DNA of 64,000 bases from Caenimonas aquaedulcis. GTDB taxonomy: Bacteria; Pseudomonadota; Gammaproteobacteria; Burkholderiales; Burkholderiaceae_C. The translations under genes were made by a program, and so were the position numbers. Shown here in pieces: positions 7,897 through 18,801 of the stretch. The DNA is taken from contig NZ_JADWYS010000001.1 of the NCBI RefSeq assembly GCF_015831345.1, forward strand, positions 2,880,618 to 2,944,617, in the 5' to 3' direction. Each line of letters starts with the position of its first letter. Within the stretch, counting starts at the first letter, position 1. The notes beneath the pieces are model-generated. The model did not search any database. It worked only from the letters and a program-made list of their open reading frames with translations, and had not been told where the DNA came from.

Positions 7897-9747
7897 TCAG
7901 GCGGCGAGGCGCTTTTCGATCTGTGCCTTGGTCTCGCCCAGCTCTGCGGGCAGGTGATACGCGAGCTGCTCGAAGAGCTCGGCGTGCAGCTGCAGCTCCT
8001 TTTGCCACGCAGCCTGGTCGATGCTGGTGACGGACTTGAACTGGTCGGCGCTGAAATCCAGGCCCGTCCAGTTCATCTCGCCATAGCTCGGGCTCACGCC
8101 GAACACGTGCTCGTTGCCCTGCACCTTGCCCTCGATGCGGTCGATCATCCACTTGAGCACGCGCATGTTCTCGCCGTAGCCCGGCCACACGAACTTGCCG
8201 TCCTCGCCCTTGCGGAACCAGTTCGTCGTGTAGATGCGCGGCAGCTTCGCGCCCGCGGCTTCCATCTTCTTGCCGAGGTTCAGCCAGTGCTGGAAGTAGT
8301 CGGACATGTTGTAGCCGGTGAAGGGCAGCATCGCGAAAGGGTCGCGGCGCACCGCGCCGTTGCCGCCCGCCATCGCGGCGGTCGTCTCGGAGCCCATCGT
8401 GGCGGCCATGTACACGCCCTCGACCCAGTTGCGCGCTTCGGTGACGAGCGGCACGGTGGTGGAGCGGCGGCCGCCGAAGATGAAGGCGTCGATCGGCACG
8501 CCGGCAGGGTCGTCCCAGGCGGAGTCGAGCGCGGGGTTGTTGATGGCGGAGACCGTGAAGCGCGCGTTGGGGTGGGCGGCTTTCGCGCCGGTCTGCTTCG
8601 CGATCTCGGGCGTCCAGTCGTTGCCCTGCCAGTCGATGGCGTGCGCGGGCGCGGGGCCCATGCCCTCCCACCAGACATCGCCGTCGTCCGTCAACGCGAC
8701 GTTCGTGAAGATCACGTTCTTGTCCAGGCTGGCCATGCAGTTCGGGTTGGTCTGCGTGTTGGTGCCGGGGGCGACGCCGAAATAGCCGGCCTCGGGGTTG
8801 ATCGCATGCAGGCGGCCGTCGGCGGCCGGCTTGATCCAGGCGATGTCGTCGCCGATGGTCGTGACCTTCCAGCCGTCGAAGCCCTTGGGCGGGATCAGCA
8901 TGGCGAAGTTGGTCTTGCCGCAGGCGCTCGGGAACGCCGCCGCGACGTGGTATTTCTTGCCTTCGGGGTTGGTCACGCCCAGGATGAGCATGTGCTCGGC
9001 GAGCCAGCCTTCGTCACGGCCCATGGTGGACGCGATGCGCAGCGCGAAGCACTTCTTGCCCAGCAGCGCGTTGCCGCCGTAGCCGGAGCCGTAAGACCAG
9101 ATCTCGCGCGTTTCCGGGTAGTGGACGATGTACTTGGTGCTGTTGCAGGGCCAGGGCACGTCCTTCTGGCCGGCGGCCAGGGGAGCGCCCACGGTATGCA
9201 CGCAGGGCACGAATTCGCCTTCCACGCCCAGCACGTCGTACACGGCCTTGCCCATGCGGGTCATGATGCGCATGTTCACGGCGACATAGGGGCTGTCGGA
9301 CAGCTCGATGCCGATGTGCGCGATGGGGGAGCCGAGCGGCCCCATCGAGAAGGGCACCACATACATCGTGCGGCCGCGCATGCACCCGTCGAAGAGCGGC
9401 TGCAGCGTCTTGCGCATCTCGGCCGGGGCCATCCAGTTGTTGGTCGGGCCGGCGTCTTCCTTGCGGGCCGAGCAGATATAGGTGCGGTCCTCGACGCGCG
9501 CGACGTCCGTCGGGTCGGAGCAGGCGAGGTAGGAGTTCGGGCGCTTGACCGGGTCCAGCTTGCGGAAGGTGCCGGCATCGACCAGCTGGCCGCAGAGGCG
9601 GTCGTATTCTTCCTGGCTGCCGTCGCACCAGTAGATGGCGTCGGGCTTGCACAGCGCGGCCATGTCGGCCACCCAGGCGAGCAGCTTCGCGTTCTTGACG
9701 TAGGCCGGGTTGTTCAAATTCAGCCCCTGCATCACGGGAGAGTTCAT
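7897..9747 (-). CDS. pckG: Phosphoenolpyruvate carboxykinase (GTP)
   Basis: 616 residues from the ATG that has GGAG six bases upstream; another ATG four codons earlier lacks a ribosome site. Converts oxaloacetate plus GTP to PEP, CO2 and GDP, the entry to gluconeogenesis. Diagnostic motifs are all present: [12 protein letters not shown], the P-loop [12 protein letters not shown], the metal site [21 protein letters not shown], the substrate loop [19 protein letters not shown] and [19 protein letters not shown]. Full length for the GTP class. Stands alone, closed by the shared terminator, with a cluster of TTGCAT half-sites upstream. Confidence 0.97.
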   Translation of the reverse strand: MNSPVMQGLNLNNPAYVKNAKLLAWVADMAALCKPDAIYWCDGSQEEYDRLCGQLVDAGTFRKLDPVKRPNSYLACSDPTDVARVEDRTYICSARKEDAGPTNNWMAPAEMRKTLQPLFDGCMRGRTMYVVPFSMGPLGSPIAHIGIELSDSPYVAVNMRIMTRMGKAVYDVLGVEGEFVPCVHTVGAPLAAGQKDVPWPCNSTKYIVHYPETREIWSYGSGYGGNALLGKKCFALRIASTMGRDEGWLAEHMLILGVTNPEGKKYHVAAAFPSACGKTNFAMLIPPKGFDGWKVTTIGDDIAWIKPAADGRLHAINPEAGYFGVAPGTNTQTNPNCMASLDKNVIFTNVALTDDGDVWWEGMGPAPAHAIDWQGNDWTPEIAKQTGAKAAHPNARFTVSAINNPALDSAWDDPAGVPIDAFIFGGRRSTTVPLVTEARNWVEGVYMAATMGSETTAAMAGGNGAVRRDPFAMLPFTGYNMSDYFQHWLNLGKKMEAAGAKLPRIYTTNWFRKGEDGKFVWPGYGENMRVLKWMIDRIEGKVQGNEHVFGVSPSYGEMNWTGLDFSADQFKSVTSIDQAAWQKELQLHAELFEQLAYHLPAELGETKAQIEKRLAA

Positions 9748-9965
9748 CCAAAGCTCCATAAGTTAAACCTGGTTTCCAAAGGGAGCTCGGGAGGAGGCGG
9801 GGGACGAGCATCCCTTTTGAAACAGGGTTCGCTCAGTCGGCGCGGGTGTTGCATGGATGGGCAACACGGTCGGCGGGAAGGGGTGGCTTCACGTCCGCGG
9901 AACGGCTGGGAAAGCCAATTCTAGGGACCGGCGCTCGGTGCCGGCTGTCAGACGGGAGGAAAACA

Positions 9966-9996
9966 ATGCAAAACTTGCATGAGGTTATGCATGCAA
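9966..9996. promoter_or_regulatory. Cluster of TTGCAT/ATGCAA half-sites upstream of pckG
   Basis: ATGCAA-aac-TTGCAT forms a perfect dyad (9966-9980), followed by ATGCAT and ATGCAA within 16 bp. Located about 220 bp upstream of pckG in an otherwise gene-free gap. Looks like a multi-site operator; the binding protein is unknown. Confidence 0.45.
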
Positions 9997-10030
9997 TTCC
10001 GAGGGGTCTGCGGCGCGGCGCCGCACCCGT

Positions 10031-10183
10031 TCAGGCCATGTAGATGGCGATGAATGCCAGCAGGAACATCAGGACGCCACCGACCACCGGCAGGACGAGC
10101 GGGATGGCGGGCACGATGGCTTCGACCGCATCCTGCGGTGGCTGCGGCTCGCCGTGGGTGGCAGGTGCTTGGGGGCTGGACAT
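10031..10183 (-). CDS. Single-pass small membrane protein, 50 residues
   Basis: Reads MSSPQAPATHGEPQPPQDAV then one long hydrophobic helix (AIVPAIPLVLPVVGGVLMFLLAFIAIYMA reduced here to IPLVLPVVGGVLMFLLAF) and ends directly at MA. AAGGAA sits at good distance before the ATG. The Pro/Gln-rich soluble head followed by a C-terminal membrane anchor is a coherent design, unlike random frames. No function recognised; too short for most gene callers. Confidence 0.7.
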   Translation of the reverse strand: MSSPQAPATHGEPQPPQDAVEAIVPAIPLVLPVVGGVLMFLLAFIAIYMA

Positions 10184-10236
10184 GGAGATTCCTTGGGATT
10201 CGAAGAGGGGGTGTAGCGGTGGATTTTAACTTGGGG

Positions 10237-10641
10237 TCACAGCAGCGCGTAGGTGACGCTCGCGCGGCAGACGCTCTTGCCGTCGTTCGCGCCGCGGATG
10301 TCGATCTCCCCGAACGCCATGGACTTTCCCGCGCGCAGCACACGGGCCTGCACGAGCGCGTCCTGGCCGGACAGGGGCTTGAGGAAGCTGCTGCTCATCT
10401 GCACCGTGGTGCAGGGGCGGAATTCGCCGAAGTGCTGGATCAGCGCGAGCACCATCGCCGTGTCCGCCGCCGCCATCATGGCCTGGCCGCACAGCATGCC
10501 GCCGACGCGCGACAACTCGGCGCTCTGCGGCAGGCGGGCCGTCACCCCATCCGCGCCGAAGCCTTCGACTCGAAGGTTCAGCGCCTGCACCCAGGGCGCG
10601 AAATATTCGGCGAGCGCGCCCTGCAAGGTTTCCTTGTCCAT
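10237..10641 (-). CDS. PaaI-type hotdog thioesterase
   Basis: 134 residues, single hotdog domain. LSRVGGMLCGQAMMAAADTAMVLALI corresponds to the conserved HGG/D helix region of PaaI-like acyl-CoA thioesterases (here RVGGMLCG), followed by strands TTVQMSSSFLKPLSGQDALVQARVLRAGKSMAFGEIDI. Its ATG overlaps the TGA of the upstream threonine ammonia-lyase (TGATG), indicating translational coupling. Probably hydrolyses an acyl-CoA; substrate unknown. The catalytic Asp/Asn position is not certain by eye. Confidence 0.82.
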   Translation of the reverse strand: MDKETLQGALAEYFAPWVQALNLRVEGFGADGVTARLPQSAELSRVGGMLCGQAMMAAADTAMVLALIQHFGEFRPCTTVQMSSSFLKPLSGQDALVQARVLRAGKSMAFGEIDIRGANDGKSVCRASVTYALL

Positions 10642-11840
10642 CACTGCTCCTGCGCGGCGAAGCCGCCTGCATGCAGCGCGTCGATCACACCCTGGATGTG
10701 GTCGCGACCGCGGGTCTGGATGACGAGCTCGATCTCCACGTTCTGCGCAGCCAGCATGGTGAACGCGCGCTGGTGGTGCACCTCGTCGATGTTGGCGCCC
10801 GCTTCGCTGACGATGGCGGTGATGCGCGCGAGCGAGCCCGGCACGTCGCGCGCGCTCACGCGGATGCGCGCGAGGCGCCCCGCGCGCACCATGCCGCGCT
10901 CGATGATGGCCGCCAGCAGCAGCGGGTCGATGTTCCCGCCGCCCAGCACCAGCCCGACCTTGCGCCCCTTGAAGCGCTCCGGATGCTTGAGCAGCGCGGC
11001 GAGGCCCGCGGCGCCGGCGCCCTCGACCAGCGTCTTCTCGATCTCCAGCAGCATCACGATGGCCTGCTCGATGTCGCCTTCATCGACGAGCAGCATATCG
11101 TCGACATGCCTTTCGATGATCGCCTGCGTGATCCGGCCGGGCGTCCCGACCGCGATGCCCTCGGCGATGGTGCTGCCGCCCTGGGGCAGCGATGCATGCT
11201 TGAACGCGTTGAACATGTTCGGGAAGCGAAGCGTCTGCACGCCGATCACCTCGATCCCCGGCTTGATCGCCTTGGCGGCTACCGCGATGCCCGCGATGAG
11301 TCCCCCACCGCCCACCGCGACCACCAGCGTGTCCAGGTCCGGCACGGCCTGGAGCATCTCGATGCCCACCGTGCCCTGGCCGGCGGCGATCGCCTCGTCG
11401 TCGTAGGGATGCACGAACGTGAGCTGCTGCGCCGCGGCCAGCTGCTGCGCATGGCTGCGCGATTCGTCGAGCGTGTCTCCATGCAGCACGATCTCCGCGC
11501 CGAAGCTGCGGGTGCGCTCGACCTTCACGCCCGGCGTGAACCGCGGCATGACGATCACCGCGCGCATGCCCAACCGTTGCGCGTGATACGCGACGCCCTG
11601 CGCGTGGTTGCCCGCGCTCATCGCGATCACGCCGCGCCGTTTCTCCTCGTCGCCCAGCTGGACCAGCTTGTTGCAGGCCCCGCGCTCCTTGAAGGACGCG
11701 GTGAACTGGAGGTTCTCGAACTTCAGGAAGACCTGCGCGCCCGCGATCTGCGAGAGCGTGCGCGACTCCACGCAGGGCGTGTCCAGCACTTGGCCCTGGA
11801 GGCGTTCGGCGGCGGCGCGGATGTCGGCAAGTTCGATCAT
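10641..11840 (-). CDS. ilvA: Threonine ammonia-lyase with C-terminal ACT domain
   Basis: 399 residues. PLP-binding Lys-51 sits in TASFKERGACNKL; the phosphate-binding glycine loop is VVAVGGGGLIAGIA near 180. The catalytic domain ends near residue 320 and a single ACT-like domain follows (RIRVSARDVPGSLARITAIVSEAGANIDEVHH). This layout (about 400 aa, one ACT) is the short, catabolic-type enzyme, rather than the 500-aa biosynthetic IlvA with two ACT-like domains. It deaminates threonine (and serine) to 2-oxobutyrate (pyruvate). Coupled to the thioesterase gene. Confidence 0.9.
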   Translation of the reverse strand: MIELADIRAAAERLQGQVLDTPCVESRTLSQIAGAQVFLKFENLQFTASFKERGACNKLVQLGDEEKRRGVIAMSAGNHAQGVAYHAQRLGMRAVIVMPRFTPGVKVERTRSFGAEIVLHGDTLDESRSHAQQLAAAQQLTFVHPYDDEAIAAGQGTVGIEMLQAVPDLDTLVVAVGGGGLIAGIAVAAKAIKPGIEVIGVQTLRFPNMFNAFKHASLPQGGSTIAEGIAVGTPGRITQAIIERHVDDMLLVDEGDIEQAIVMLLEIEKTLVEGAGAAGLAALLKHPERFKGRKVGLVLGGGNIDPLLLAAIIERGMVRAGRLARIRVSARDVPGSLARITAIVSEAGANIDEVHHQRAFTMLAAQNVEIELVIQTRGRDHIQGVIDALHAGGFAAQEQ

Positions 11841-11981
11841 GGGAGGCGGACAGTCGGAAAGCTGGCCGATTGTCGGCGGGAAATCACGCGGAAGTAAGGC
11901 TTTCCCCACAATCAGCATCTTCCATGTAGCATCAACCCGCGTTATCGTCGGCGCACAACGGCTCCTGGAGGCGTTTTCCCC

Positions 11982-14282
11982 ATGGTCAAGCGTTCGGTGG
12001 ATGTGCAGTTGCTCCCCTCACCGGGTCTCAAGGACGCGCCGGTGCTGGACCTCATGTGCTCGCACTTCGTGCTGACGCTCGCCGCCAAGCAGGGCGGCAA
12101 GTTCAATGTGCGCCGCGACCTGAACGGCCTGCTCTCGCTGGCGGGAAGGCACCTCGTGTGGCCCGCGCCGGCCCTCGCGCGCCTGCGGGAGTTCCTGGAG
12201 CGGCGCTGCAGGGACAACGAGTTCTGGCGTGGCCACGAACTTCTCGGCACGCGCGAATTCCTGGATCGCCACGGCGTGTGGCGCGGCCCCTATGAAGAAG
12301 GAACGCTCTTCTTCTACCTGGATGAATACGCGAAGGACCAGCCCAAGGACCTGCTCTCGGTTCTCGCCGTGACGGGCGACTGGCTCACGCACGCGCTCAA
12401 GAAGCATTCCACGCTGGTCGAGAAGAACATCGACGCGCTCTCCGGCCTGCTGCAACTCAACAAGGCCGAGCGCGCCCTGCTGCTCTACGGCACGCTCGCG
12501 CGCTACCAGCGCGACCTGCGCAGCATCCTCGTGGAGTTCAAGGTCAACAATGCGCCGGAGGCCTATGCGGCCATCGCGGACCTGGCCGGAGTCAACGCGA
12601 CCGAAGTGGGCGAGGCGCTGCGCGCCGGGTCGCGGCTCGAGCGCATCGGCCTGGTGGAAAACCTGATCTCCGAGCACAACATCACCGACCTCGCGGACCT
12701 GATGAAGGTGAGCGAGAAGCTGCCGCCCGTGCTGATGCGCGAATACCGCGACCAGAACGAATTGATGGCGGTATTCACGCGTCCCTCGGCCAAGAGCCAG
12801 CTCGGGCCGGGCGACTTCAGCTTCGTGCAGGAGGACGCGCAGGTGCTGTGCTCGCTGCTGCGCAATGCGGTGGCGCGCAAGGAGCCCGGCGTGAACGTGC
12901 TCCTCTACGGACCGCCGGGCACCGGCAAGACGGAGCTCGCGAAGGTCGTGGCGCAAGCCGCGGGCCTGGAGCTGTTCGAAGTGGAATACGCGGATCGCGA
13001 CGGCAACTCGCTGTCGGGCCGCGACCGCTACCGCTCGCTGCAGATCGCGCAGGTGTTCCTCAAGGGCAGCGCGCAGGCGGCGCTGCTGTTCGATGAAGTC
13101 GAGGACGTCTTCCCGCCGATCTCAAGCGAAGCCGCGCAATTGATGGCGCGGGCCGAGCAAGTGGTGGCGCCGCCAAGCGGCAGCGTCAGCGGCAAGGCCT
13201 GGGTCAACCAGATCCTCGAGTCGAATGCCGTGCCCACGATCTGGGTCACCAATCGCATCGAGCAGATCGACCCGGCGTTCCGCCGCCGCTTCGCGTATCA
13301 CCTGGAATTGAAATCGCCGCCGCCCGGAGCTCGGGAAGGCCTCGTGCGAAAGACGCTCGAGGGCGTCACGGTATCGGCCGAATTCGTCGGGAAGCTGACC
13401 GAGCGCAAGGGGCTGACGCCCGCGCAGATCCGCACCGCCGTGCGCTTCGCGGGTCTCGCGACCACCGAAGGCCATGCGATGGAAAGCCTGATCGAGCGGC
13501 AATTGCGCAATTCGGACCAGGCCTTGGGCAATCGCGCGGCCGACACCGGCGTGCGTCGCAGCGTCACGACCTACGACCTGGAGATGCTCAACGTCGAATC
13601 GCGCTTCGAAGTGCCGCGCATCGTGCAGGCGCTCAAGGCGCGCGGGCACGGCAGCCTGTGCTTCTACGGCGCGCCGGGCACCGGCAAGACGGCATTGGCG
13701 GAACACATCGCGAAGAGCCTGGACAAGCCGCTGCTCGTGAAACAGGCCAGCGACCTCATGAGCAAGTTCGTCGGCGAGACCGAGCAGAACATGGCCGGCA
13801 TGTTCCGCGATGCGGAGACCGAAAAGGCCGTGCTGCTGCTCGACGAGGCCGACAGCTTCCTGCAGGACCGCCGGGGTGCGCAGCGCACCTACGAGGTGAC
13901 GGAGGTCAACGAGATGCTGCAGGGCATGGAGCGCTTCAACGGCATCTTCGTGTGCACCACCAACCTCATGGACCGCATCGACCAGGCGGCGTTGCGGCGC
14001 TTCACGTTCAAGATCCGCTTCCGGCCGCTCACGGCGGCGCAGCGCGAGAAGATGTTCGTGACCGAGGCGCTCGCGGGGAACGCAGCGCTGCTCACCGACG
14101 ACGAGCGCTCGCGCCTCGCGAGGTTGGACCAGCTGTGCCCCGGCGACTTCGCCGCGGTCAAGCGCCAGGTGGACATCCTCGCCGCGGAGTTCAGCGCGGC
14201 CGAATTCCTGGACCAGCTCGAATCCGAGCACCGCATCAAGCCCGAAGTGCGCGAGGCGCGCAACATCGGCTTCCTGCAGTAG
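11982..14282 (+). CDS. Tandem AAA ATPase (two AAA modules), unknown role
   Basis: 766 residues. The N-terminal 270 or so residues are all-alpha and unrecognised. Module 1 has Walker A GPPGTGKTELA (about 311-321), Walker B ALLFDEVEDVF and an arginine-finger region FRRRFAYH. Module 2 has GAPGTGKTALA (about 564-574), AVLLLDEADSFL, and LRRFTFKIRF. The architecture is CDC48-like, but the N domain is not the CDC48 N domain. Both modules keep their catalytic residues, so both are probably active. CTGGAGG precedes the ATG. Converges with recQ. Probably a protein-remodelling machine; the substrate is unknown. Confidence 0.85.
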   Translation: MVKRSVDVQLLPSPGLKDAPVLDLMCSHFVLTLAAKQGGKFNVRRDLNGLLSLAGRHLVWPAPALARLREFLERRCRDNEFWRGHELLGTREFLDRHGVWRGPYEEGTLFFYLDEYAKDQPKDLLSVLAVTGDWLTHALKKHSTLVEKNIDALSGLLQLNKAERALLLYGTLARYQRDLRSILVEFKVNNAPEAYAAIADLAGVNATEVGEALRAGSRLERIGLVENLISEHNITDLADLMKVSEKLPPVLMREYRDQNELMAVFTRPSAKSQLGPGDFSFVQEDAQVLCSLLRNAVARKEPGVNVLLYGPPGTGKTELAKVVAQAAGLELFEVEYADRDGNSLSGRDRYRSLQIAQVFLKGSAQAALLFDEVEDVFPPISSEAAQLMARAEQVVAPPSGSVSGKAWVNQILESNAVPTIWVTNRIEQIDPAFRRRFAYHLELKSPPPGAREGLVRKTLEGVTVSAEFVGKLTERKGLTPAQIRTAVRFAGLATTEGHAMESLIERQLRNSDQALGNRAADTGVRRSVTTYDLEMLNVESRFEVPRIVQALKARGHGSLCFYGAPGTGKTALAEHIAKSLDKPLLVKQASDLMSKFVGETEQNMAGMFRDAETEKAVLLLDEADSFLQDRRGAQRTYEVTEVNEMLQGMERFNGIFVCTTNLMDRIDQAALRRFTFKIRFRPLTAAQREKMFVTEALAGNAALLTDDERSRLARLDQLCPGDFAAVKRQVDILAAEFSAAEFLDQLESEHRIKPEVREARNIGFLQ

Positions 14283-14295
14283 CCGCAGGACGCGC

Positions 14296-16173
<1,878 letters not shown>

Positions 16174-16235
16174 CGTCCGGGGGAAAGAACCTCGAGGGGC
16201 CGGGAAATGCCCGGCGTCCCTACAATGATGCCATC

Positions 16236-17282
16236 ATGAAACCGATCATCTACACCCGTGGGCAGGCTTTGCCCGGCATTCTCGGGAAACGCATCGCGAT
16301 CCTCGACGGCGCCATGGGCACGATGATCCAGCGTTTCAAGCTCACCGAGGCCGATTACCGCGGCCGGCGCTTCGCCGACCACCCGCGCGACCTGAAGAAC
16401 AACGGCGACCTGCTGAGCATCACGCGGCCGGACGTGATCCGCGACATCCACGAAGGCTACCTCGCGGCCGGTGCGGACATCATCGAAACCAACACCTTCG
16501 GCGCCACGAGCATCGCCCAGGACGACTACGAGCTCGGCCACCTCGCCGCGGAGATGAACCTTGCTTCCGCGAGGATCGCGCGCGCTGCGGCGGACAAGTT
16601 CTCCACGCCGGACAAGCCGCGCTTCGTCGCCGGCGCCCTGGGCCCCACGCCCAAGACCGCCAGCATCAGCCCCGACGTGAACGACCCCGGCGCGCGCAAC
16701 GTCGATTTCGAGCAATTGCGCGCGGCCTACTTCGAGCAGACGAAAGCGCTGGTCGAGGGCGGATCCGACTTGCTGCTCGTTGAGACGATTTTCGACACGC
16801 TCAACGCGAAGGCGGCGCTGTTCGCGATCGACGAATACTTCGAGCAGTCCGGCGAGCGATTGCCGCTCATCATCAGCGGCACGGTGACGGACGCGTCCGG
16901 CCGCATCCTGAGCGGACAAACCGTGACAGCGTTCTGGTACAGCGTGCGCCATGCACGCCCCTTGGCCGTCGGCCTGAACTGCGCGTTGGGCGCGGCGCTG
17001 ATGCGCCCGTACATTCAGGAGCTCAACCGCGCGGCGCCGGACACGTTCATCAGCTGCTACCCGAACGCCGGGTTGCCCAATCCGATGAGCGACACGGGTT
17101 TCGACGAGACGCCCGAGGTCACCTCGCGCCTGCTGCACGAATTTGCCGCCGAGGGCCTCGTCAATATCGTGGGCGGGTGCTGCGGTACCACGCCGGACCA
17201 TATCGCCAGCATCCGCGCCGCAGTGGAACCGCTGCCCGGGAGAGCCCTGCAGCGCGAATTCTTCTACAAGGAAGCCGCCTGA
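16236..17282 (+). CDS. metH: Methionine synthase, homocysteine-binding module (split MetH N-terminal part)
   Basis: 348 residues equal to the first domain of cobalamin-dependent MetH. It starts [16 protein letters not shown] and keeps the zinc ligands: Cys in GLNCALG and the Cys pair in [12 protein letters not shown]. It binds and activates homocysteine for methyl transfer. Folate, B12 and reactivation domains are encoded 1.5 kb downstream in a second gene, with lrp and a cNMP-binding gene in between. Such a split is known for Comamonadaceae. Divergent from recQ with a 62-bp gap. Confidence 0.93.
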   Translation: MKPIIYTRGQALPGILGKRIAILDGAMGTMIQRFKLTEADYRGRRFADHPRDLKNNGDLLSITRPDVIRDIHEGYLAAGADIIETNTFGATSIAQDDYELGHLAAEMNLASARIARAAADKFSTPDKPRFVAGALGPTPKTASISPDVNDPGARNVDFEQLRAAYFEQTKALVEGGSDLLLVETIFDTLNAKAALFAIDEYFEQSGERLPLIISGTVTDASGRILSGQTVTAFWYSVRHARPLAVGLNCALGAALMRPYIQELNRAAPDTFISCYPNAGLPNPMSDTGFDETPEVTSRLLHEFAAEGLVNIVGGCCGTTPDHIASIRAAVEPLPGRALQREFFYKEAA

Positions 17283-17315
17283 CGCCGGAATGGCGCAGGG
17301 CCCGGCCTTTCGAAC

Positions 17316-17343
17316 GCCCCGGCAAGCGGTAACTCGCCGGGGC
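17316..17343 (+). other. GC-rich hairpin after the metH N-terminal gene
   Basis: GCCCCGGC pairs with GCCGGGGC around a 12-nt loop, 34 bp after the stop. No T-run follows, so it is not a clear intrinsic terminator; it may stabilise the 3' end or assist Rho-dependent ending. Confidence 0.45.
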
Positions 17344-17451
17344 CTCGTCAATCGGGCCTCGCGGGTAAGCCGGCCGTCTGCTTGAACTATGGGCCACGGG
17401 CGGGCGCAAGCCATCCTGTTTTTCTGAGAAATCGCAGCCTTCTCGGGAAAC

Positions 17452-17480
17452 TTTGCTGGAATGGAGAAAATCCCGGCAAA
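17452..17480. promoter_or_regulatory. Candidate Lrp autoregulatory dyad
   Basis: TTTGCTGG and CCGGCAAA form inverted arms (one mismatch) separated by an A-rich spacer, ending 8 bp before the lrp start codon. Lrp-family proteins often repress themselves from such promoter-overlapping sites. Inference from position and symmetry only. Confidence 0.35.
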
Positions 17481-17488
17481 ATCAGTGG

Positions 17489-17938
17489 ATGGATCGACTA
17501 GACCGCAAAATTCTCTCGGTCCTGCAGGCCAACGCGCGCGCCAGCCTGCAGGAAATCGGGCAGGCCGTCGGCCTGTCGACCTCCCCCTGCTGGGAGCGCA
17601 TCCGCAAGATGGAGCAGGCGGGTGTGATCGAGGGCTACACCGTGCGGCTGAACGCGCAGGCCCTGGGCCTGGGCGACACCGTCCTGGTGCAGGTCACGCT
17701 GGACAGCCACTCGGACAACACGCTGGAGAAATTCGGCGAAACCCTCGCGGCCATCCCGGAAGTCATCGAGGCTTACCTGGTGTCCGGAGACTACGACTAC
17801 CTGCTGCGCGTGGCCGTCCAGGACACGCGCGACTACGAGCGGCTGTTGCGGGAGCGCCTCTACAAGATCAAGGGCATCCGGCACAGCAAGTCGAGCTTCG
17901 TCCTGCGCACCCTGAAGAAGGCCGACCTGCCGCTTTAG
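17489..17938 (+). CDS. Lrp/AsnC-family transcriptional regulator
   Basis: 149 residues from MDRLDRKILSVLQ, the canonical family start; an in-frame ATG 12 codons upstream lies inside the dyad and is less likely. HTH at about 20-40 (SLQEIGQAVGLSTSPCWERIRKM), then the RAM ligand-binding domain (VIEAYLVSGDYDYLLRVAVQD). Lrp paralogues sense amino acids, and its place between the two metH halves makes a methionine-related role plausible, though untested. A strong terminator follows. Confidence 0.9.
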   Translation: MDRLDRKILSVLQANARASLQEIGQAVGLSTSPCWERIRKMEQAGVIEGYTVRLNAQALGLGDTVLVQVTLDSHSDNTLEKFGETLAAIPEVIEAYLVSGDYDYLLRVAVQDTRDYERLLRERLYKIKGIRHSKSSFVLRTLKKADLPL

Positions 17939-18029
17939 GCGCCTGACCGGAAACAGGCACGACTCCTGCTAGCAATTGGAGTCTCCTCGGTTGGGTTTTC
18001 TCGCAAGTTTCTTCGGCCCGGCCTCTCAT

Positions 18030-18064
18030 ATTCCCCAGAACGGGAAGGTTCTGGGGAATTTTTT
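18030..18064 (+). terminator. Intrinsic terminator after lrp
   Basis: ATTCCCCAGAAC pairs perfectly (12 bp) with GTTCTGGGGAAT around a gggaag loop and runs into six Ts. It separates lrp from the convergent cNMP-binding gene. Two smaller hairpins (CCTG/CAGG and GACTCC/GGAGTC) lie between the lrp stop and this terminator. Confidence 0.95.
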
Positions 18065-18082
18065 CGCCCGGCGCGGCTGGAG

Positions 18083-18715
18083 CTAGTGGGGCAAGAGGGC
18101 GTTGATCTCTTCGTTCAGGGCCTGCGTCAGCTGCGCGTAGAGCTTGAGCTTGTCCTGGTTGTCGCGCATGCGTTTGGCGATGCGCAGCGAGATCGCCATC
18201 ATCAACTTGGCGGCAGTGCGCGGCTCGTCGTCCAGGAGCTGGTTCAGGGCCTCGCGCGTCAGCACTGCGCAGCGCACGTCGGTAAGGGCGATGCAGGACG
18301 CCGAACGTGGCCCGCCGTCGAGCAGCCCCATCTCGCCGATCAGGCTGCCGGGGCCGAGTACCGTGGCCGTCACAGGCGCGCTGCGATTGACGATGGCGTT
18401 CTCGATCGTGACCTCGCCGTCGAGCACGAGCAGCGTGAAGCCGGTGTCGTCCACGTCGCCTTCGCGGATGAATTTCGTGCCGGCCGCGATGCGGTGCGGC
18501 AACATGTAAGTCACCACCTTGCGCGCTTCGCGGTGGTTGAGCTGCAGCAGGGCGGCCGGCGCCGCCAGCATGCCGGCGGCGCGCTCGGCGGCCGGCGACC
18601 CGGCGATCAGGCGGGCGCGTTCGCGCGGCGCGAGCGGTCCCGCATCGGGCACCTTGCGCCCGAAGAAGCGGCCGAGAAAGCCATGTGGGGGATCGAGGGC
18701 ATCGGCAGGTTGCAT
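18083..18715 (-). CDS. Cyclic-nucleotide-binding-domain protein without DNA-binding domain
   Basis: 210 residues. A CAP-type cNMP-binding beta-barrel spans about 70-185: GTKFIREGDVDDTGFTLLVLDGEVTIE, then the phosphate-binding cassette GPGSLIGEMGLLDGGPRSASCIALTD. The family's usual R-S/T-A is present as PRSAS. The C terminus is one long helix (MAISLRIAKRMRDNQDKLKLYAQL) and no HTH follows, so it is not a CRP/FNR regulator but a sensor or adaptor. The N-terminal 65 residues are unassigned. Divergent from the metH riboswitch leader, so their promoters overlap. Confidence 0.85.
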   Translation of the reverse strand: MQPADALDPPHGFLGRFFGRKVPDAGPLAPRERARLIAGSPAAERAAGMLAAPAALLQLNHREARKVVTYMLPHRIAAGTKFIREGDVDDTGFTLLVLDGEVTIENAIVNRSAPVTATVLGPGSLIGEMGLLDGGPRSASCIALTDVRCAVLTREALNQLLDDEPRTAAKLMMAISLRIAKRMRDNQDKLKLYAQLTQALNEEINALLPH

Positions 18716-18730
18716 TTAGAATCGATGCTA

Positions 18731-18801
18731 GGCCAAGGAGCGCTGCAGCGCCTAAGCAATCTGCTTAGCGTCAGGCTTGGAATTCCCTAACCGCGCTCAC
18801 C
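18731..18801 (+). promoter_or_regulatory. S-adenosylhomocysteine (SAH) riboswitch
   Basis: Matches the SAH-riboswitch plan. P1 pairs ccaag (18733-18737) with cttgg (18776-18780). P2 pairs taagca with tgctta. The conserved core is GGAGCGCTGC and TCAGGCTTGG. GAGCGC (18739-18744) pairs with GCGCTC (18793-18798) to form the outer pseudoknot/P4 helix. It sits 42 bp before the start of the metH folate/B12 gene. In known cases SAH binding turns expression on, so that accumulated SAH is recycled to methionine. Confidence 0.9.

Noticed and set aside
9966..10043. 25-residue ORF (MQNLHEVMHAIPRGLRRG) with GGGAGG upstream
   Set aside because: Its 3' end overlaps the more convincing membrane protein on the other strand and its 5' end is the TTGCAT palindrome array. 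I kept the array as regulatory DNA and not the ORF, although a leader peptide cannot be excluded.
17283..17488. Possible cobalamin or SAM riboswitch after the metH N-terminal gene
   Set aside because: Only one strong hairpin is visible; the B12-box and SAM-I core are absent and lrp, not a B12 gene, follows.
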